Shown here: positions 22,127 through 33,550 of the stretch, in pieces
How positions within the stretch are numbered: the first letter of the stretch is position 1
How the letters are laid out: each line of letters starts with the position of its first letter
Assembly (NCBI GenBank): GCA_001600615.1
Contig: BCKK01000003.1
Coordinates: 1,296,582 to 1,360,581, forward strand
Source of the DNA: Dioszegia crocea
Taxonomy: Eukaryota; Basidiomycota; Tremellomycetes; Tremellales; Bulleribasidiaceae
DNA length: 64,000 nucleotides
Direction of reading: 5' to 3'
Notes under the pieces: generated by a model
Database searches by the model: none
Seen by the model: the letters and a program-made list of their open reading frames with translations, nothing else
What the model was told of the DNA's origin: nothing
Position numbers and translations under genes: made by a program

Positions 22127-23044
22127 CGCGATGATGAGCAGTAGGGTGGAATAGGTCCGAATGATGATGGATCTGGGTAGAGTGGGGCAAGCGAAGGATC
22201 TGGACCGGCCAGATGAAGGTTCGAGTGCGAGTTTGAAGGGTTGTTGGTTGACTGGAAGCGCAGCTTCGAGTTGTATAGTGTAAATAGGTTGGGTTGAGCG
22301 TCACAGACGTCGGTAATTAAGGTAGAGATGGAGCAATCAATGCTCGATAGACAGGCAAGAAGACGAATAGAAGAAAGTTTGATCTGTGCTTGGACAGGTG
22401 AAGAATGCAACGCAGAACTCTCGCTGACCTTTATACACAGTCTGCCGAATGAGAGAAAATCGCGTCACACCCAACAAAAACAGTCATCGTAGTCAGTCAC
22501 AGTGACGCCGCGTTGCGGGAAGCGTTCCAACTGTGAACGCCAAAAAGAACGCCGCGTCGGGTGATGCCCTGAAACCTTACGGCATATAGATGTTTCACCT
22601 TGCTCCGACCGTTCTGCAGCCGATGATCTGCAACTCCTCACAAGCTTTTATACAGCTTCGCAGGCATCAGGCTTTTGCATCCAGGCCTGGGGCCCTGGCC
22701 CTGTCGCTCGGAATCTGCTGTATGGGGACATATCGCAGATTAGATTGACTTGAATTTGGCTAATTGTGGCACCCTTCCCGGTGCCTGACGCGGGAGTGGC
22801 AAGCGTCTTATCAGCTCCGAAATCGCCGGTTTGAGTAATTCCGCGTTACAATTTCAGATCCTCCAGGTAACGCCCTGTAACGCCTCCATGTCATCGGTGC
22901 TCCACACCTGAGTGCACAACCATTGAAGGACATTCATCTGCTCGCACTATCAGCAGTCAGCACCCCACGCTCCAGAGGCTCCACTATGGGCACAAGAGGA
23001 TCCATTCTCAGAATGGTGCATCAGCAGGACGACACTTTGCACGT
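22127..23044. other. Intergenic, promoter side of the secreted protein
   Basis: About 0.9 kb, no supported gene. Long minus-strand frames at 21979-22410 and 21714-22304 are out-of-frame readings of the secreted gene and its 5' flank. Closely spaced GAACGCC repeats occur near 22538-22556. Confidence 0.5.
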
Positions 23045-23895
23045 TCATTCTGTCTGAAGTTTTGGATATTCCGCGGGTGTCGCCCCAGCCTCAATCAGCT
23101 CCTTGATACGCAGCTCCACGTAGTCTAGCCTATCCTGTCCCCAGAATATCTCCCCATTGACCACATAATTCGGCGTTCCAAAGATACCTGAAACGCTTGG
23201 GTCAGCCGGCGTTCCAGCTGTGTCAACTCGGTGAAACAGACTGACCGAGCTGTACGGCCTCTTCATGGTTCCTATTCCACTCCTTCACACCTGCATCCTC
23301 TGGGTCTCCTCTGTGATCGACCACATCTGCCTCGATGGCCTCTGCAGCTACTCCACTCTTCTTTGCTAGATCTCGCAACACGCTGATACGCGTGTGGTCG
23401 CCCTCCTCCGTAACCCAGATGCACCGTTGAATCTCATATGAGAACCGCAAGGCTTGCTCCGAGCCGACTCCATACCGCTGCTGCACGCGTATGATGGCCT
23501 GACCCGCCAGCTCGATTGTGCCTGGGGCTTGGGGATAGTACTTGGGCGAAGGGATAACGGGGATGCCGAGGTGTTTGGAAACGCGATAGAGGTCGAGCGC
23601 ATGATAGGCTTGTCGAGCTTCATGTCTGGTTTTGAGCTGGTCTGTCAATTACTCTCCCCCGTCGTCACAGTCTAGACGCTCGACTCACGCGTATCCCACC
23701 ATTCTCTTCGACTACTGTGATTGGCTTGAGGTGCACCTTCAGTCCATACGTCTTGGCGATAGCTTCGATACGCGGAGCGCCGAGGAGAGCCCAGGGGGAA
23801 GAAACGCCATAGTACAGCTCGAGCGTTATGGTGGGCGCGAAGGGTGGGGGAGTCGATCTGAAGACGACAGAGGTAGTGTTTTGGGTCTCTGACAT
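23045..23895 (-). CDS. DsbA-family kappa-class GST / HCCA isomerase
   Basis: Thioredoxin-fold protein of the DsbA-like group containing kappa glutathione transferases and bacterial 2-hydroxychromene-2-carboxylate isomerases, probably glutathione-dependent. The start MSETQNTTSVVF leads to TLELYYGVSSPWALLGAPRIE, where SSPW holds the Ser that replaces the DsbA cysteine. A helical domain follows (HALDLYRVSKHLGIPVIP, RVQQRYGVGSEQALRFSYE). The end carries the hallmark GIFGTPNYVVNGEIFWGQDRLDYVE with a cis-Pro. Introns near 23190-23245 and 23637-23688. About 245 residues, near the family norm. The substrate cannot be told; a mitochondrial or peroxisomal site is possible, but no clear targeting signal is visible. 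Confidence 0.85.
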
Positions 23896-24669
23896 ATTGG
23901 CTAGTGAGAGTATACGTGGATGAGAAGCAAGGGGTGGTTCGGGGTGGAGATGAATAGAAGAAGTACTGATGATACTATCCACTCGACAGATTGCGTGCTC
24001 TTGTGCATGCGGAGAGATAAGGAAAGCAAGGTTTGCTTCATGCTTCATGCATTCCTCACTGCTTGCCAGCGCGAAATAAGAAGGGTACCAATGGAAGATT
24101 GCTGGTCCCATATTCAGGTGTAGCATATATTTATCGTTGACCTGAAGATTATACGCAAATGTGTGTCCGGTAGCTAATGTTCGCGCAATACAACTTCACT
24201 GACCACACCACATACTCGGACGACTAGCTATCCGTTACTCCCTTGATCTGGTAGCCGGCTACGACTTGGACCTCTGCCCATCTCTCACTTCAGTTGCCAT
24301 CTCGCGCCTCCCTGTCCATAGGCGAGCCTCTCCGGGGCATGCCCACCCATTTCCATCCTCCTTGGTCCTTGACTTCCCCTGTCGAAACCTCCTCCCTCTT
24401 TCTGATCTCCCATAGCAGGTCCTCAGCGTGCTCTGACCCGTCTCGGAATCTCTTCTCCTGCCCTCTGTTCTTCTGCTCTCCCCCTTCTGCACATGTCTTC
24501 TCTCACCGCCCTTGTTTCTAACTCCCGCTATCCCAGCTTCACCCGAACCTGTTCCAGATTATTGATCCGACAATGACAACTCCGACCACCCAGAGGAATC
24601 TCCGGGTCCCGCCGACGAAAGAGATAGGGTAGTCGGGGACTGCATGCGCGCTCGCTGCAGGTAGACTTA
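23896..24669. other. Intergenic between the GST gene and copy E
   Basis: About 0.77 kb. Open frames on both strands (for example 24259-24521) are short and show no motif. It holds the GST promoter and the 3' flank of copy E. Confidence 0.5.
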
Positions 24670-26228
24670 TCAAGCGATCTCGCTCTGTTTCATCAGCTTG
24701 GTCGAAAAGTGAGAGATGTCCTGCATGTCAATACGAAGAAGAGAAGACATACCATGTAGGTCCGACACTGATTTCATCTCCAGTTCTGACTCTGGATCCG
24801 ACTCCAACTCCAGCTCTGATTCTGTTTCCAGACCTAAGTCTGTATTCGGCGTCGACATCGACTCTGGTTCGGTATCGGGCTCGGACGCTGTCGCTGGCAC
24901 TGCCGCTGACCCTACCCGTCTCCCTTTATCGGGACTCCAACTACACGCCTCGCATTGCGCGTCCAAGATTGACCGTACATTCAGCCGGTCCTGCACTTTC
25001 ATTCCCCCTACCAGCTCCCTCTCCCCCAAAGCCAGCTCCACCGACATCTGTTGTTCCTTATCCTCCGCCTTGTGCCTAGATTCCTCTTCTTCCTGCTCAG
25101 ACCGGGCTGAACCAAGTTGGCCCTTTGCCCCAAAGTGCAGATACAGCTGCCCCTTCATATCCCAGTCCGCCTTTGTGGCGGGGTAGCGCTCGCTATAGAC
25201 GCGCCGCACTTCGGAATTGGACGCGCCATGCGCCCAATTCCGCTCCTCGTCGTTGACGCCATTTGGATCCTTGCCAAGCTTATCTCGAAGGCCTAGAGTT
25301 GTTTGGTAGGCAGCCCGGACCATAGCAATCGCCTCCTCTGCTGGTATGTGGGCATACCAGACATTCTGAACCCCGATTGGTATCCGTAGGATCTTCCGTG
25401 AGTCGGCGGTGCCCGTGCAAGCGTAGATATCGTGTAGCTTGACGATATAAGGATCCTCAATGGGGAGTTCAATGAGGTGTCTCGCTATGACGGGAACATT
25501 CTCACCGCCCTTGAACGGCCTGGAGAGGTCACCAAGTGCCAGTGGACCCCACCCTGCCCCACAGAAATGACGGATAGAGGGTGTGTCCCGGAGCATGGTA
25601 TACAATCCCCAGCGCGCCATTTCCAGCAAGTCCACCCACCGAGGAGAGTATTCGGCGGAATACCAGTATATCTCCTTCTGGTGTCCGAAGAATGCGCCTG
25701 TGGATAGAGTTTCGAGGGAAGAGAAGAGGGGTTTACGACGATCATGATGGTTGAATATACTCCGCCAGGAGATGAAGAGGTCTTCTGCTAGTTGGATAGC
25801 GATAAAGGATCGCCTGGAGAATTCTTCGGCGATGATCGTTCGAGGGTTGTCTGACCCGCTTGGCGGGATACGACGGATATGGACCGATGAGTCTTCTGCG
25901 TATTCGATGTAGAGGTGCTTGGTGAGACCCAAAAGTTCCTTTTTGCTGATGATGCCATCGATGGGCCGAAGAGTTCGGAAAAGGAGGGGGAGATCATCGG
26001 TGACTATGGTGTGGTAGAGCACTGGCGCTGCGAGGTTGTAGAATTGCTGAAGTCAGTCAGCGTTTCCTTCTGAGGATGGCTTACCTTTGACACGAGCAGG
26101 CATGTGATTAGGGATTTTTGCCGAATGGAGGATTTGGATGTGTTTGCGGTGGAATGAGGTTCGGGTAGGGGTTGTAGGAGGTGTTTGAAGGTCTGGACGA
26201 AGATCTCAGGCTGGAGAAGGGCGGTCAT
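24670..26228 (-). CDS. F-box-like CxxCxW family, copy E, with acidic tail
   Basis: Divergent member of the family. Exon 1 starts at 26228 (MTALLQPEIFVQTFKHLLQP) and ends LITCLLVSK. A short intron leads to FYNLAAPVLYHTIVTDDLP. The centre has GIISKKELLGLTKHLYIEYA, LETLSTGAFFGHQ, IRHFCG...GPLALGDLSRP and IGVQNVWYAH. The Cys-Trp motif is CEACSW. Unlike other copies, about 85 residues follow it, including an acidic Glu/Ser/Leu repeat (TESELELESDPESELE) at about 24775-24850, encoded by a degenerate TC(C/T)GA(C/T)TC repeat on the plus strand. Function unknown. Confidence 0.8.
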
Positions 26229-26778
26229 ACTGGGGCGAGGATGATGTGTGGTCGGATCAAGAGCGAGAGTGAGGTGATGGGATGGATGACTGCCGAGGGG
26301 GAATGTGTCGGCTGGACTGAGGCGTCAATAATTGGCGTGCTGGAGGATTCAGGCCAGTGTGAGGCGAACACTGACTAGGGGTCTCTGAGGCAGTGCTCAG
26401 CACACTGCAATGCCTGAGAAGAAGGGGTGAAAGAGAGTTGGATGAAGGATGTCAAAATTATCCGCTCAGCCCTGCTCAGCCAGGCTGGACCATGCCGTAA
26501 TGAGGAATGGGGAGGTGAAGCTGCGCCAGTACAGTGGACCAGTGGGGTTCAGTGAGCTGCAGAACTGTGATGACTGCCGTCATGGAAATGGCGCTGGTAG
26601 GGTGATCCGGGGACTAGTCTATACCAAACAATCCTGGCAATCAGAGTGGAGTAGACCAGGTTCCCCTCAAGAGGTCCATGTCAGACAGGCGACCGGTCCA
26701 AGATCAACAAGTTTGCTAAGCTATCCTCCCCCAGCCCTTGTCTCAGCCTCCATGAGCGACCTTTCCCACAGGACGTCT
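26229..26778. other. Intergenic between copies E and F
   Basis: 0.55 kb, nothing I can support as a gene. A plus-strand frame at 26449-26841 runs into the antisense of copy F and has no recognisable motif. Confidence 0.5.
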
Positions 26779-27962
26779 TCACGCCCTATTCGGGGCCCAC
26801 GAGCAACCATCGCATTCTGGCGCTTCCGCCAGCGACAGTGACTCCCAGTCGTCCTTGGCTGTGACCCAGGGCGGAAGCTCCCGCCTAGCTCTGTCCAGAA
26901 CTGGCCCTATCGTCCGCTTATACGCACTTGCGCCTGCCTTTTGGGGATAGTTCCGGTAAACACCTCCGACCAACCCCCACTCCGGCACTTTCTCCGCATA
27001 CGGCCTGTCTGATGAAAAGTTACGCCGGTTGCGCAGCGCATCCTCAACATTCATCTGCGCCCACCTGATGAACATCGCCTCATTACAGCCCGGATCGCCC
27101 GGTTGGGTGTGTACGTACCAGCGCGAGCGGACGCCGATGGAAGTAGGAAGAAGGGTAGGATCGTGGAAATGGTTATGGGAGGCGATGGTAGGTCTGTTCT
27201 GGTTCAAATCGCCAATATACGTGACGCCGATATTGAGCGGTCCGACTGAGCCAGCTTGGCAATAGTGTCGTATGGAGGGAGTGTGAAGGATGAAGTTGAG
27301 TGTAGCTCGTTGGGTGTTGAAGGTTGAGTGAGTCCACTCGTCGAATCGCCCACCTATACTCCGCCAGATTTCCTCCTGCTGACCAAAGATTGCACCCGTA
27401 GCGAGCGTCCGCAAGCTATTGAAGATCCGCTTTGGCTGACCATGTTTATCCGTCATGCTCCTCCAGGCCACCGCGAGTTGTAAAGTCTCTTTGGCACCTT
27501 GCCAATCCCGCCTTTTGACCCGCATGTTTTCCTTGCCGCCGAGGAGGTCCCACTTCTGATAATTGAAGAGGTCATCATATGACATATCATACATCTCCTC
27601 CTTGGCTGTATGCTCGAGGTAGAGTCGTTTGACGGAGCCCAGGAGCTCAGTCTTGTTTGCAATTCCGGAGATGACGGGCTCCTGGATGCGGACGAGGAAG
27701 AGGGGGAAGTTGTCAGTCACGACTGTGTGATAGAGAATCGGGGTGACGAGGTTGTAGAACTCTTCAGAGATTAGCTTCTTTGCATACAGGTCGATCAGAC
27801 AGCAGATAGCTCACCTCTGTTGACGCGTAAAAGCGCGCACAGGTCATCTTGGCGGATGGACGAGCGGCTCGGGCGGGCTTCGGCCGGAGCCTGTCGAATG
27901 GGGAGGGGTTTGTGAAGAATGTCGATAATGATCCGCCAGATGTCTGGCTTGAGGGCGACCAT
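26779..27962 (-). CDS. F-box-like CxxCxW family, copy F
   Basis: Exon 1 starts at 27962 with MVALKPDIWRIIIDILHKP and ends LCALLRVNR. One intron (about 27765-27815) precedes EFYNLVTPILYHTVVTDNF. The long second exon has GIANKTELLGSVKRLYLEH, LRTLATGAIFGQQEE, IRHYCQAGSVGPLNIG, IGVRSRWYVH and WGLVGGVYRNYP, and ends with CDGCSWAPNRA. It is closest to copy E (shared FYNL...PVLYHT...VTD and C-x-x-C-S-W), so E and F look like a separate pair within the family. About 375 residues. Confidence 0.82.
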
Positions 27963-28305
27963 TTTGTGGAGGATTGGGAAGGGGTATGGGGATGTTAAAT
28001 GTTGAGATGAAAACGAGAAGAGGTTGAGTTGGATCCAGTCATCCGGTCGCGCTCAGATTCAGGCACGGATCCGACGCGTTTCATATTTGGAACTTTGGGC
28101 TTAGCCCTGCCTTTGTCCGCCCGACCAGGCCTGTGAGTCCATTCCCTAGGCAGAGCCAATTCTATAGCATTGATCCGATGAGGTGATGACTAACTAAGCT
28201 GATGATACAAAATTACACCCAAGTCTGCCCACCGCATTACTCGATCCAATCTCTATACCACCTTTCTCCCCCAATCTTCCATACGCTCAATCTCGCCCCA
28301 CTCGC
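27963..28305. other. Intergenic between copy F and the GATA factor
   Basis: 0.34 kb holding the copy F promoter and the 3' end of the GATA gene. No gene seen. Confidence 0.5.
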
Positions 28306-31300
28306 TCACTTGGTCGACGTCGACATCTGCAATCCCACATTCCCAAACCCATTCCGGCCCTGCGAGAACCCATGCCCGAAGCTGCTGCCCCCAGACTGAG
28401 GCTGACTCCCGCTCAAATCGACCGATCGACCATCTGACGCCCGACGCTGTTTCTTTAAAATCGTCATTGCGCCCGAAGTGTTTGGCGAGGCGGGTTTAGA
28501 TTGAGATGTGGGCGTTTTGGATTTAGTAGATGATGATGAGGTGTTGCTTCCTGCTTTGCGTTGATGCGGGTTTTCCTTGGATGTGGGACCTGTACGATTT
28601 CTGTAGTGTCAGCATTGCCTCGTTGGTGTATGTCTCAAATTGTACTCACCTCTTCTTAATGACGTCCGTCTTCAGAGATATAGGGCGTTTGATACCGTGC
28701 AGTTTCTACAATGTCAGCTTGAATCACATCGAACGGACTCCGCAAGGTGACTCACGTAGAATAGCCCACTAAAAGATATCAGCTTATGTCCATCATCAAC
28801 CACATCCAAAATAGACTCACCAAGCATTACATAGCGGTTCACCCTCCCCACTCCGCCTCCACAGGGGCGTATTGGTAGTCTGACAATTCTGACAGATTGT
28901 AATCTCGCCATCCTCTCCCATCGGCATAATATCCCCAGCTTTAGCCACTTTACCCTCCGTCCCACTCCCGCCCATATCTTCACTACCAGGCGTTGACGTG
29001 CCTGACTGCACCTGCTTTTTGGGCACCGAAGCGATTGAAGACTGCTTAGAGTGTTTACCAGCCGCCGCCGCCGCCTGGCCTTTACCCGTCATGGGCCGTG
29101 AGGGGGCTGCGGAGGTCATTCCTGCCATCCTGAGCGCCTGGAGATTAGGGGATGAGTTGGCGCGGATAGGGGGTGGGACCGAGGCTCGATCGGCCACCGC
29201 CTTACCGCCGACCGTCTTGGGTACGGGCCGAGTAGGCCCGGTAGCCTTCTGGGGTACGTGAGGAGATTGTGTAAAGCTCCCACTGGCCGAAGGACCCGAT
29301 ATGCCCGAATGTTCCCCGCTCGACCCGGATAACCCCTGTCCACCACCCTCCATACCCTGACCGAGCACCTGTGACGGGTTGACATGGGTGAATGGGGACG
29401 AGGTAGCGTTGAAGTACATCATCGACATGAGTTGAGAGAAGTCATTCGACTCTTCCCCGTTCGGAACAGATTGCGAACTCATCATTCTCGGATCAATACC
29501 GAAAGGTGCAGGGTCTGGCGACCCGAATGCTGAGTTGTTGCCCGTAGCAGGCTGAGATTGGCCTAACCAAGTACTGTCTTCTGGCGTGGGATGATTGTTT
29601 GTACCCACGGCCGAACCAGTCTGAGTCGGCTGGTGGAACCACGCCTTGTCCTCGGGTGTGGGGTGATTCGTACCGATCGCAGTTGCCGAACCGGGTAAAT
29701 CAAAGATATTACCCAATTCCTGCGGGAACGAAAATGTAAAGTCTGACGAAGGGAAGTCTCCTTCCTCCGGAAGACGGACATTGGAACCGTCCCGAGGTGA
29801 AGCCTCTGCATGCCGTTTTCGGGGGTTGGAATCGGATGGTAATCCCCGAGTGTTATTCTCAGGAGATTGATAGATGGTATGGTCGAAACTGGTTTTTCGC
29901 ACCCGGCGGGGTAAGAATCCGAATTGAGGGTGATAATTCTCCTCAGTCTGGGTATATAGCCCCGGGCCGGCAATACCAGGTAAATTCGCCGCCCAGCCGC
30001 TTTTCGCGGGACTGGTCAGCATCTGAGCGAGCTGGTCCTGAGGTACCGAATTGGCAAGTGCGCCGAATGGCTGAGTGAGGTTGAAATCGGTCATGAAATC
30101 CTGCGAGTAATCGCCGGGGACAGAGGAGATCGCACCGAGGTTCGAGGCCTGATGCCAGTTGGCACCAGGCTGGACGGGCATGCTCTGGCCCATTGCGCCA
30201 TTGAGCATAGGACCGTGTGAGAGCAAATCCTCGGCCCGACGCTCGAATCCCGATCCAAAGCCCGAAGAGCGAGGAGCGACAGATCGGGAGCGCGAACGCG
30301 AAGCCATCCTCCAATCTTGTTGGATTCTCGATCGAGATCGACTTTGCGCTCTCCAGTCCATCCCACTAATCGTTAGCCAAAAGCCGCGCAAAGATAACTC
30401 ACCCATCCTCAACTGCATCTTGCGGACTGGGCACATTGTTGAATCCCACCACTCGGCTCTTGCCCTTACTCCGCCCTCGTTCCGCCTCAACAGGCACAAC
30501 ATCCGGCGAATCCCCAGATTTCTCCTCTCGAACAGTATCCAATGACCCCGCTTGGAATCCCCGACTTGTCCCCGCGCTCTTGCCCAACGTCGTCTGGTCC
30601 TCCTCCTGCTTCTTCAACTGCAGATGGAACATCCGCCACGTAAGATTCTCCAGCTTCTTCTCAGGTAAAGTATCCTTGGCCTTGCCAAACGCCTTCCACG
30701 TCGCCAATGGGTCATTCGCTTCGGTCGTAGGCGACAAAATGGTAGATGCCGGACTTGCGCCAACGTCTCGGATCGAGGGGAAAGTGAATGTGGCAGGCTT
30801 GTCAGGCGAGCGGGTAAAGATGAAGCTGTTGAGGATATTGTCGACTTTCGTTTGTAGTTCCGGAGCAGTATCGCGGAACGAGGTAGATATACTGGGTTGC
30901 GGTCGGATATTTTCGGAACGTTTCTTTGTCGGAGTAGGTATCCGATTGGAGGCTTGCGCATTGGACATTGACGAAGACTCCAACTCCTGCCTCGCCTGCT
31001 GTCCCATCTTCATTCCGATTCCTACGCCCATTCTGACCGCCCATTCTATACCAAATTGGCCATGCTGCAGCAGATGCACGAGTGATTCTTTGGGCAATCC
31101 GGGAGGAAATGGCGGTAAGCCCGACAAGCTCAGTTCTGGTGGCCAATTCTGCGGGGCGTGCTCAGACGACATTGAGCTGGGGCCGGGGACGGTAGGGGAT
31201 GAGGAGAAGGACGCGAATGCGTTGGTGGTAGGAATTGGCGCAGCTCGTCGATTTGGCATACGGAATGAACCCAATAATGGCTGACATCAGCTACTTGAAA

Positions 31301-32492
31301 CGGGAAAACTCACCTCTGCCGGACTCGCGCCAAATCCAATATCACTCCCGCCGGGCGTAGTCACCGGTGTGTCGTTGTACACGGGCGTGCGATCGGCCAA
31401 TGGCCATAATGATAGGTTTGGCTTGTTGGAGGGGAAGCTCGAGCCAAAGCTCTGTGGGGGAGTGGGCATATTGGGTCCCGATTGGAATGACCGGCTGGGA
31501 CCAGCGTTGGCATTGCCATTGTCTGTTCGCACGGGCCCTCCAACGTATGGTTGTTGCAGGATTTGACGAGAGAGGAGGCTTGTCGATTGTTGAGGGATAT
31601 TAGGGGGAGTTTGGGATTGTTGAGGCGAACGAGTCGCCTCGATTGCGGATTGCAGCATGGCTGTAATATCCTGCGGCGAGGGCTCTTTGCTTGACTCGTC
31701 CTGCGCAAGCTCGGCCAGACTGCTGAACAAGTTCGCTTCCGACTCTTCTTGTCCACCCGCCTGGCCCTGTGGGAAGAGCCACGACATATTTGGGCCATTC
31801 CAATCGACTGGCGATTGCGCAGCGGATACAGACTGAGAGTGGGATGGAGCGCTCCCCAGCCAGGGAGAGACGGGCGCCTCTTGCGGCATAGGCATCGACG
31901 GCATATTTGGACCTTGGCCCTGGCTAAATGCCGATTGCTGCATGAATGAAGCGAATGGGGAGGGCATTGGCGCTGAGCCAAAGTGGGAGTTGTCGATAGG
32001 AGTAAGGGGGTTCGGCGTGGTGGCAATCGAGGAGTAGGGATCTTGTTGAAAGGAGTTTTGTCGACTGTGCTGTGGGACCAGCATAGGATTAGGGGTTTGT
32101 GCCGATTGCAAGAATTGCTGAAGCTCAAGCTGCTGATTTTGCTGAAGCTGCTGATGTTGCTGTATCTGCTGCTGCAGAACTGATATTTGGGAAGGGGAAT
32201 ACTGGTTCTGGGATTGTGGCTGCTGCGGGTGGTATTGTTGCTGGTGTGGATGGGATTGGGCCTGTTGGATGTGCTGCAGGAGCTGCTGCTGAGGACGATT
32301 GGGGGGTGCGGGACGTTGAAAGTGGTTCTTTGTCTTTTGGGCTGGGGAAATATTCGTCCGTGATGGTCCTGACTGGGGTGGGTTATGCCCTACAACCTTC
32401 TTTGCAGCCGACGGCGCCTTCCCGCCTCCTGAATCCACCGTGAATGGCCCCTTCTTGCTGCCCGTGCCTGTCCTCCATGGCGTCTTGTCCAT
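28306..32492 (-). CDS. GAT1: GATA zinc-finger regulator, AreA/GAT1 type
   Basis: Large transcription factor, about 1300 residues, probably the nitrogen regulator that activates use of poor nitrogen sources. Order: Gln-rich N-terminus with CAG/CAA runs (about 32090-32290); LENLTWRMFHLQL, the short conserved motif seen near the N-terminal side of fungal AreA/Gat1 proteins (about 30630-30665); Ser/Pro/Asn-rich middle; one GATA finger CQNCQTTNTPLWRRS...CNACGLFYKLHG, with a 17-residue loop, then basic KRPISLKTDVIKKR. The tail ends GNVGLQMSTSTK. The finger is split over exons, one of 13 nt (28756-28768) that completes the fourth Cys. Start taken at 32492; the frame is open about 65 codons further up without ATG, so an upstream exon may exist. 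Copy F lies just downstream. GAT1 versus ARE1 naming is not settled. Confidence 0.85.
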
Positions 32493-33550
32493 CTTGCCAC
32501 TTGCCGCCGTCGAGCTCGAGGCTGACGCGGTGGCAGTAGCGACCGTAGGTCCAGACGGACGAGGGAGGATATGGCGGAGTCGAGATGTCCCGGTCGACGA
32601 GGTGGTTGCGCTAGCAGAACCGGTCGAGACGGGGGACGACTTTGAAGAAGTTGCAGAATGAGGAGAAGGGCCGTTCCACGGCGGCGATGGGGTAGAAGTC
32701 GCTATCGTGACGATGTGTCAAGAGGGAATGAGGCGGCTGTGGGATTGTTAGCTGTATGTAGACTGTGAAGGCCGGCAAGGGAGTTGGCTTGAAAGGATAG
32801 GAAGCAAAAGGGGAAGTCCAAGGTTCTCCTTTACTCCGAAGCCCAGGCACAGAGTCCTCGGCTGATGCACACAATTTTCTCAATTTACAGTGATTTTACC
32901 CAAGCAGGAATGCAAGCAACTTACCTACGCCAATGAAGGGTTGTCGACAGACACTGCGGGACAGGAGTGGACACACTCGCTAGGGATAAATTCGAGTCGG
33001 GTGTAAATAAATGGCTTGAAAACAATGGGTGTGGAGTGGCGAGGCACCTTGATTCGACGTATTGACGTCGGGAAGAGTCGGGCGAGGAGCAAGATGGAGT
33101 GAGCTATGTGCTCTGTATAGTGAAATTTTCTGGTGGAGAGCGGTATGTGGAGGGCTGCGGTAACTTTCTAGCAGGCAGACGAGCAAGCAGCAGCAGCAAA
33201 AAGAGGGAGGATGGATGGTGGGCCGGGACCCGGCACAAAAGTCGGGCACGTAACTCAGGGTCAAATATCCAGGGTCTCCAGATTAAGGCACGGCGCAAGC
33301 TCAGAGGCATGCCAACCAATATCAGGGGTCCGGTCCGGGTGGCGCTAGGGATTTTGAGCGGGATATGGATTATTGTCGGATAAAGGTCCAAGTTACAGCG
33401 CCGTCTTTGCCGCCCTCTACACCATCGTAACTTATAGGCCTAGGTACTGTATGCGTAATGCTCTACGTCTGCTCTACAACCCAAATCCAATGGACATTGA
33501 TCAAGATTATTCAATTACCCTATAAAGACTGCTGACCTCGAGGGCTCTCC
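32493..33550. other. Intergenic / leader upstream of the GATA gene
   Basis: About 1.06 kb between two minus-strand regulatory genes. It likely holds the GATA promoter, a leader, and perhaps a missed 5' exon, since the frame upstream of the chosen ATG is open to about 32707. No separate gene is supported. Confidence 0.5.

Noticed and set aside
22208..22218. GGTTCGAGTGC, like a tRNA B box
   Set aside because: No matching A box or cloverleaf arms nearby. Similar scattered hits elsewhere (for example near 39363) also fail, so no tRNA is called.
21979..22410. Two long minus-strand frames (21979-22410 and 21714-22304) with Ser/Leu-rich products
   Set aside because: They are other-frame readings over the spliced secreted protein gene and its 5' flank. 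Only the frame starting at 22126 gives a signal peptide and a clean intron.
24716..25186. Plus-strand frame of 156 residues rich in Ser/Asp
   Set aside because: It is the antisense of the acidic repeat tail of copy E; its composition follows from the repeat and it lacks independent motifs.
30436..31284. Long plus-strand frame of 282 residues
   Set aside because: Antisense to the GATA factor exon; no domain, and the minus strand carries the conserved LENLTWRMFHL motif.
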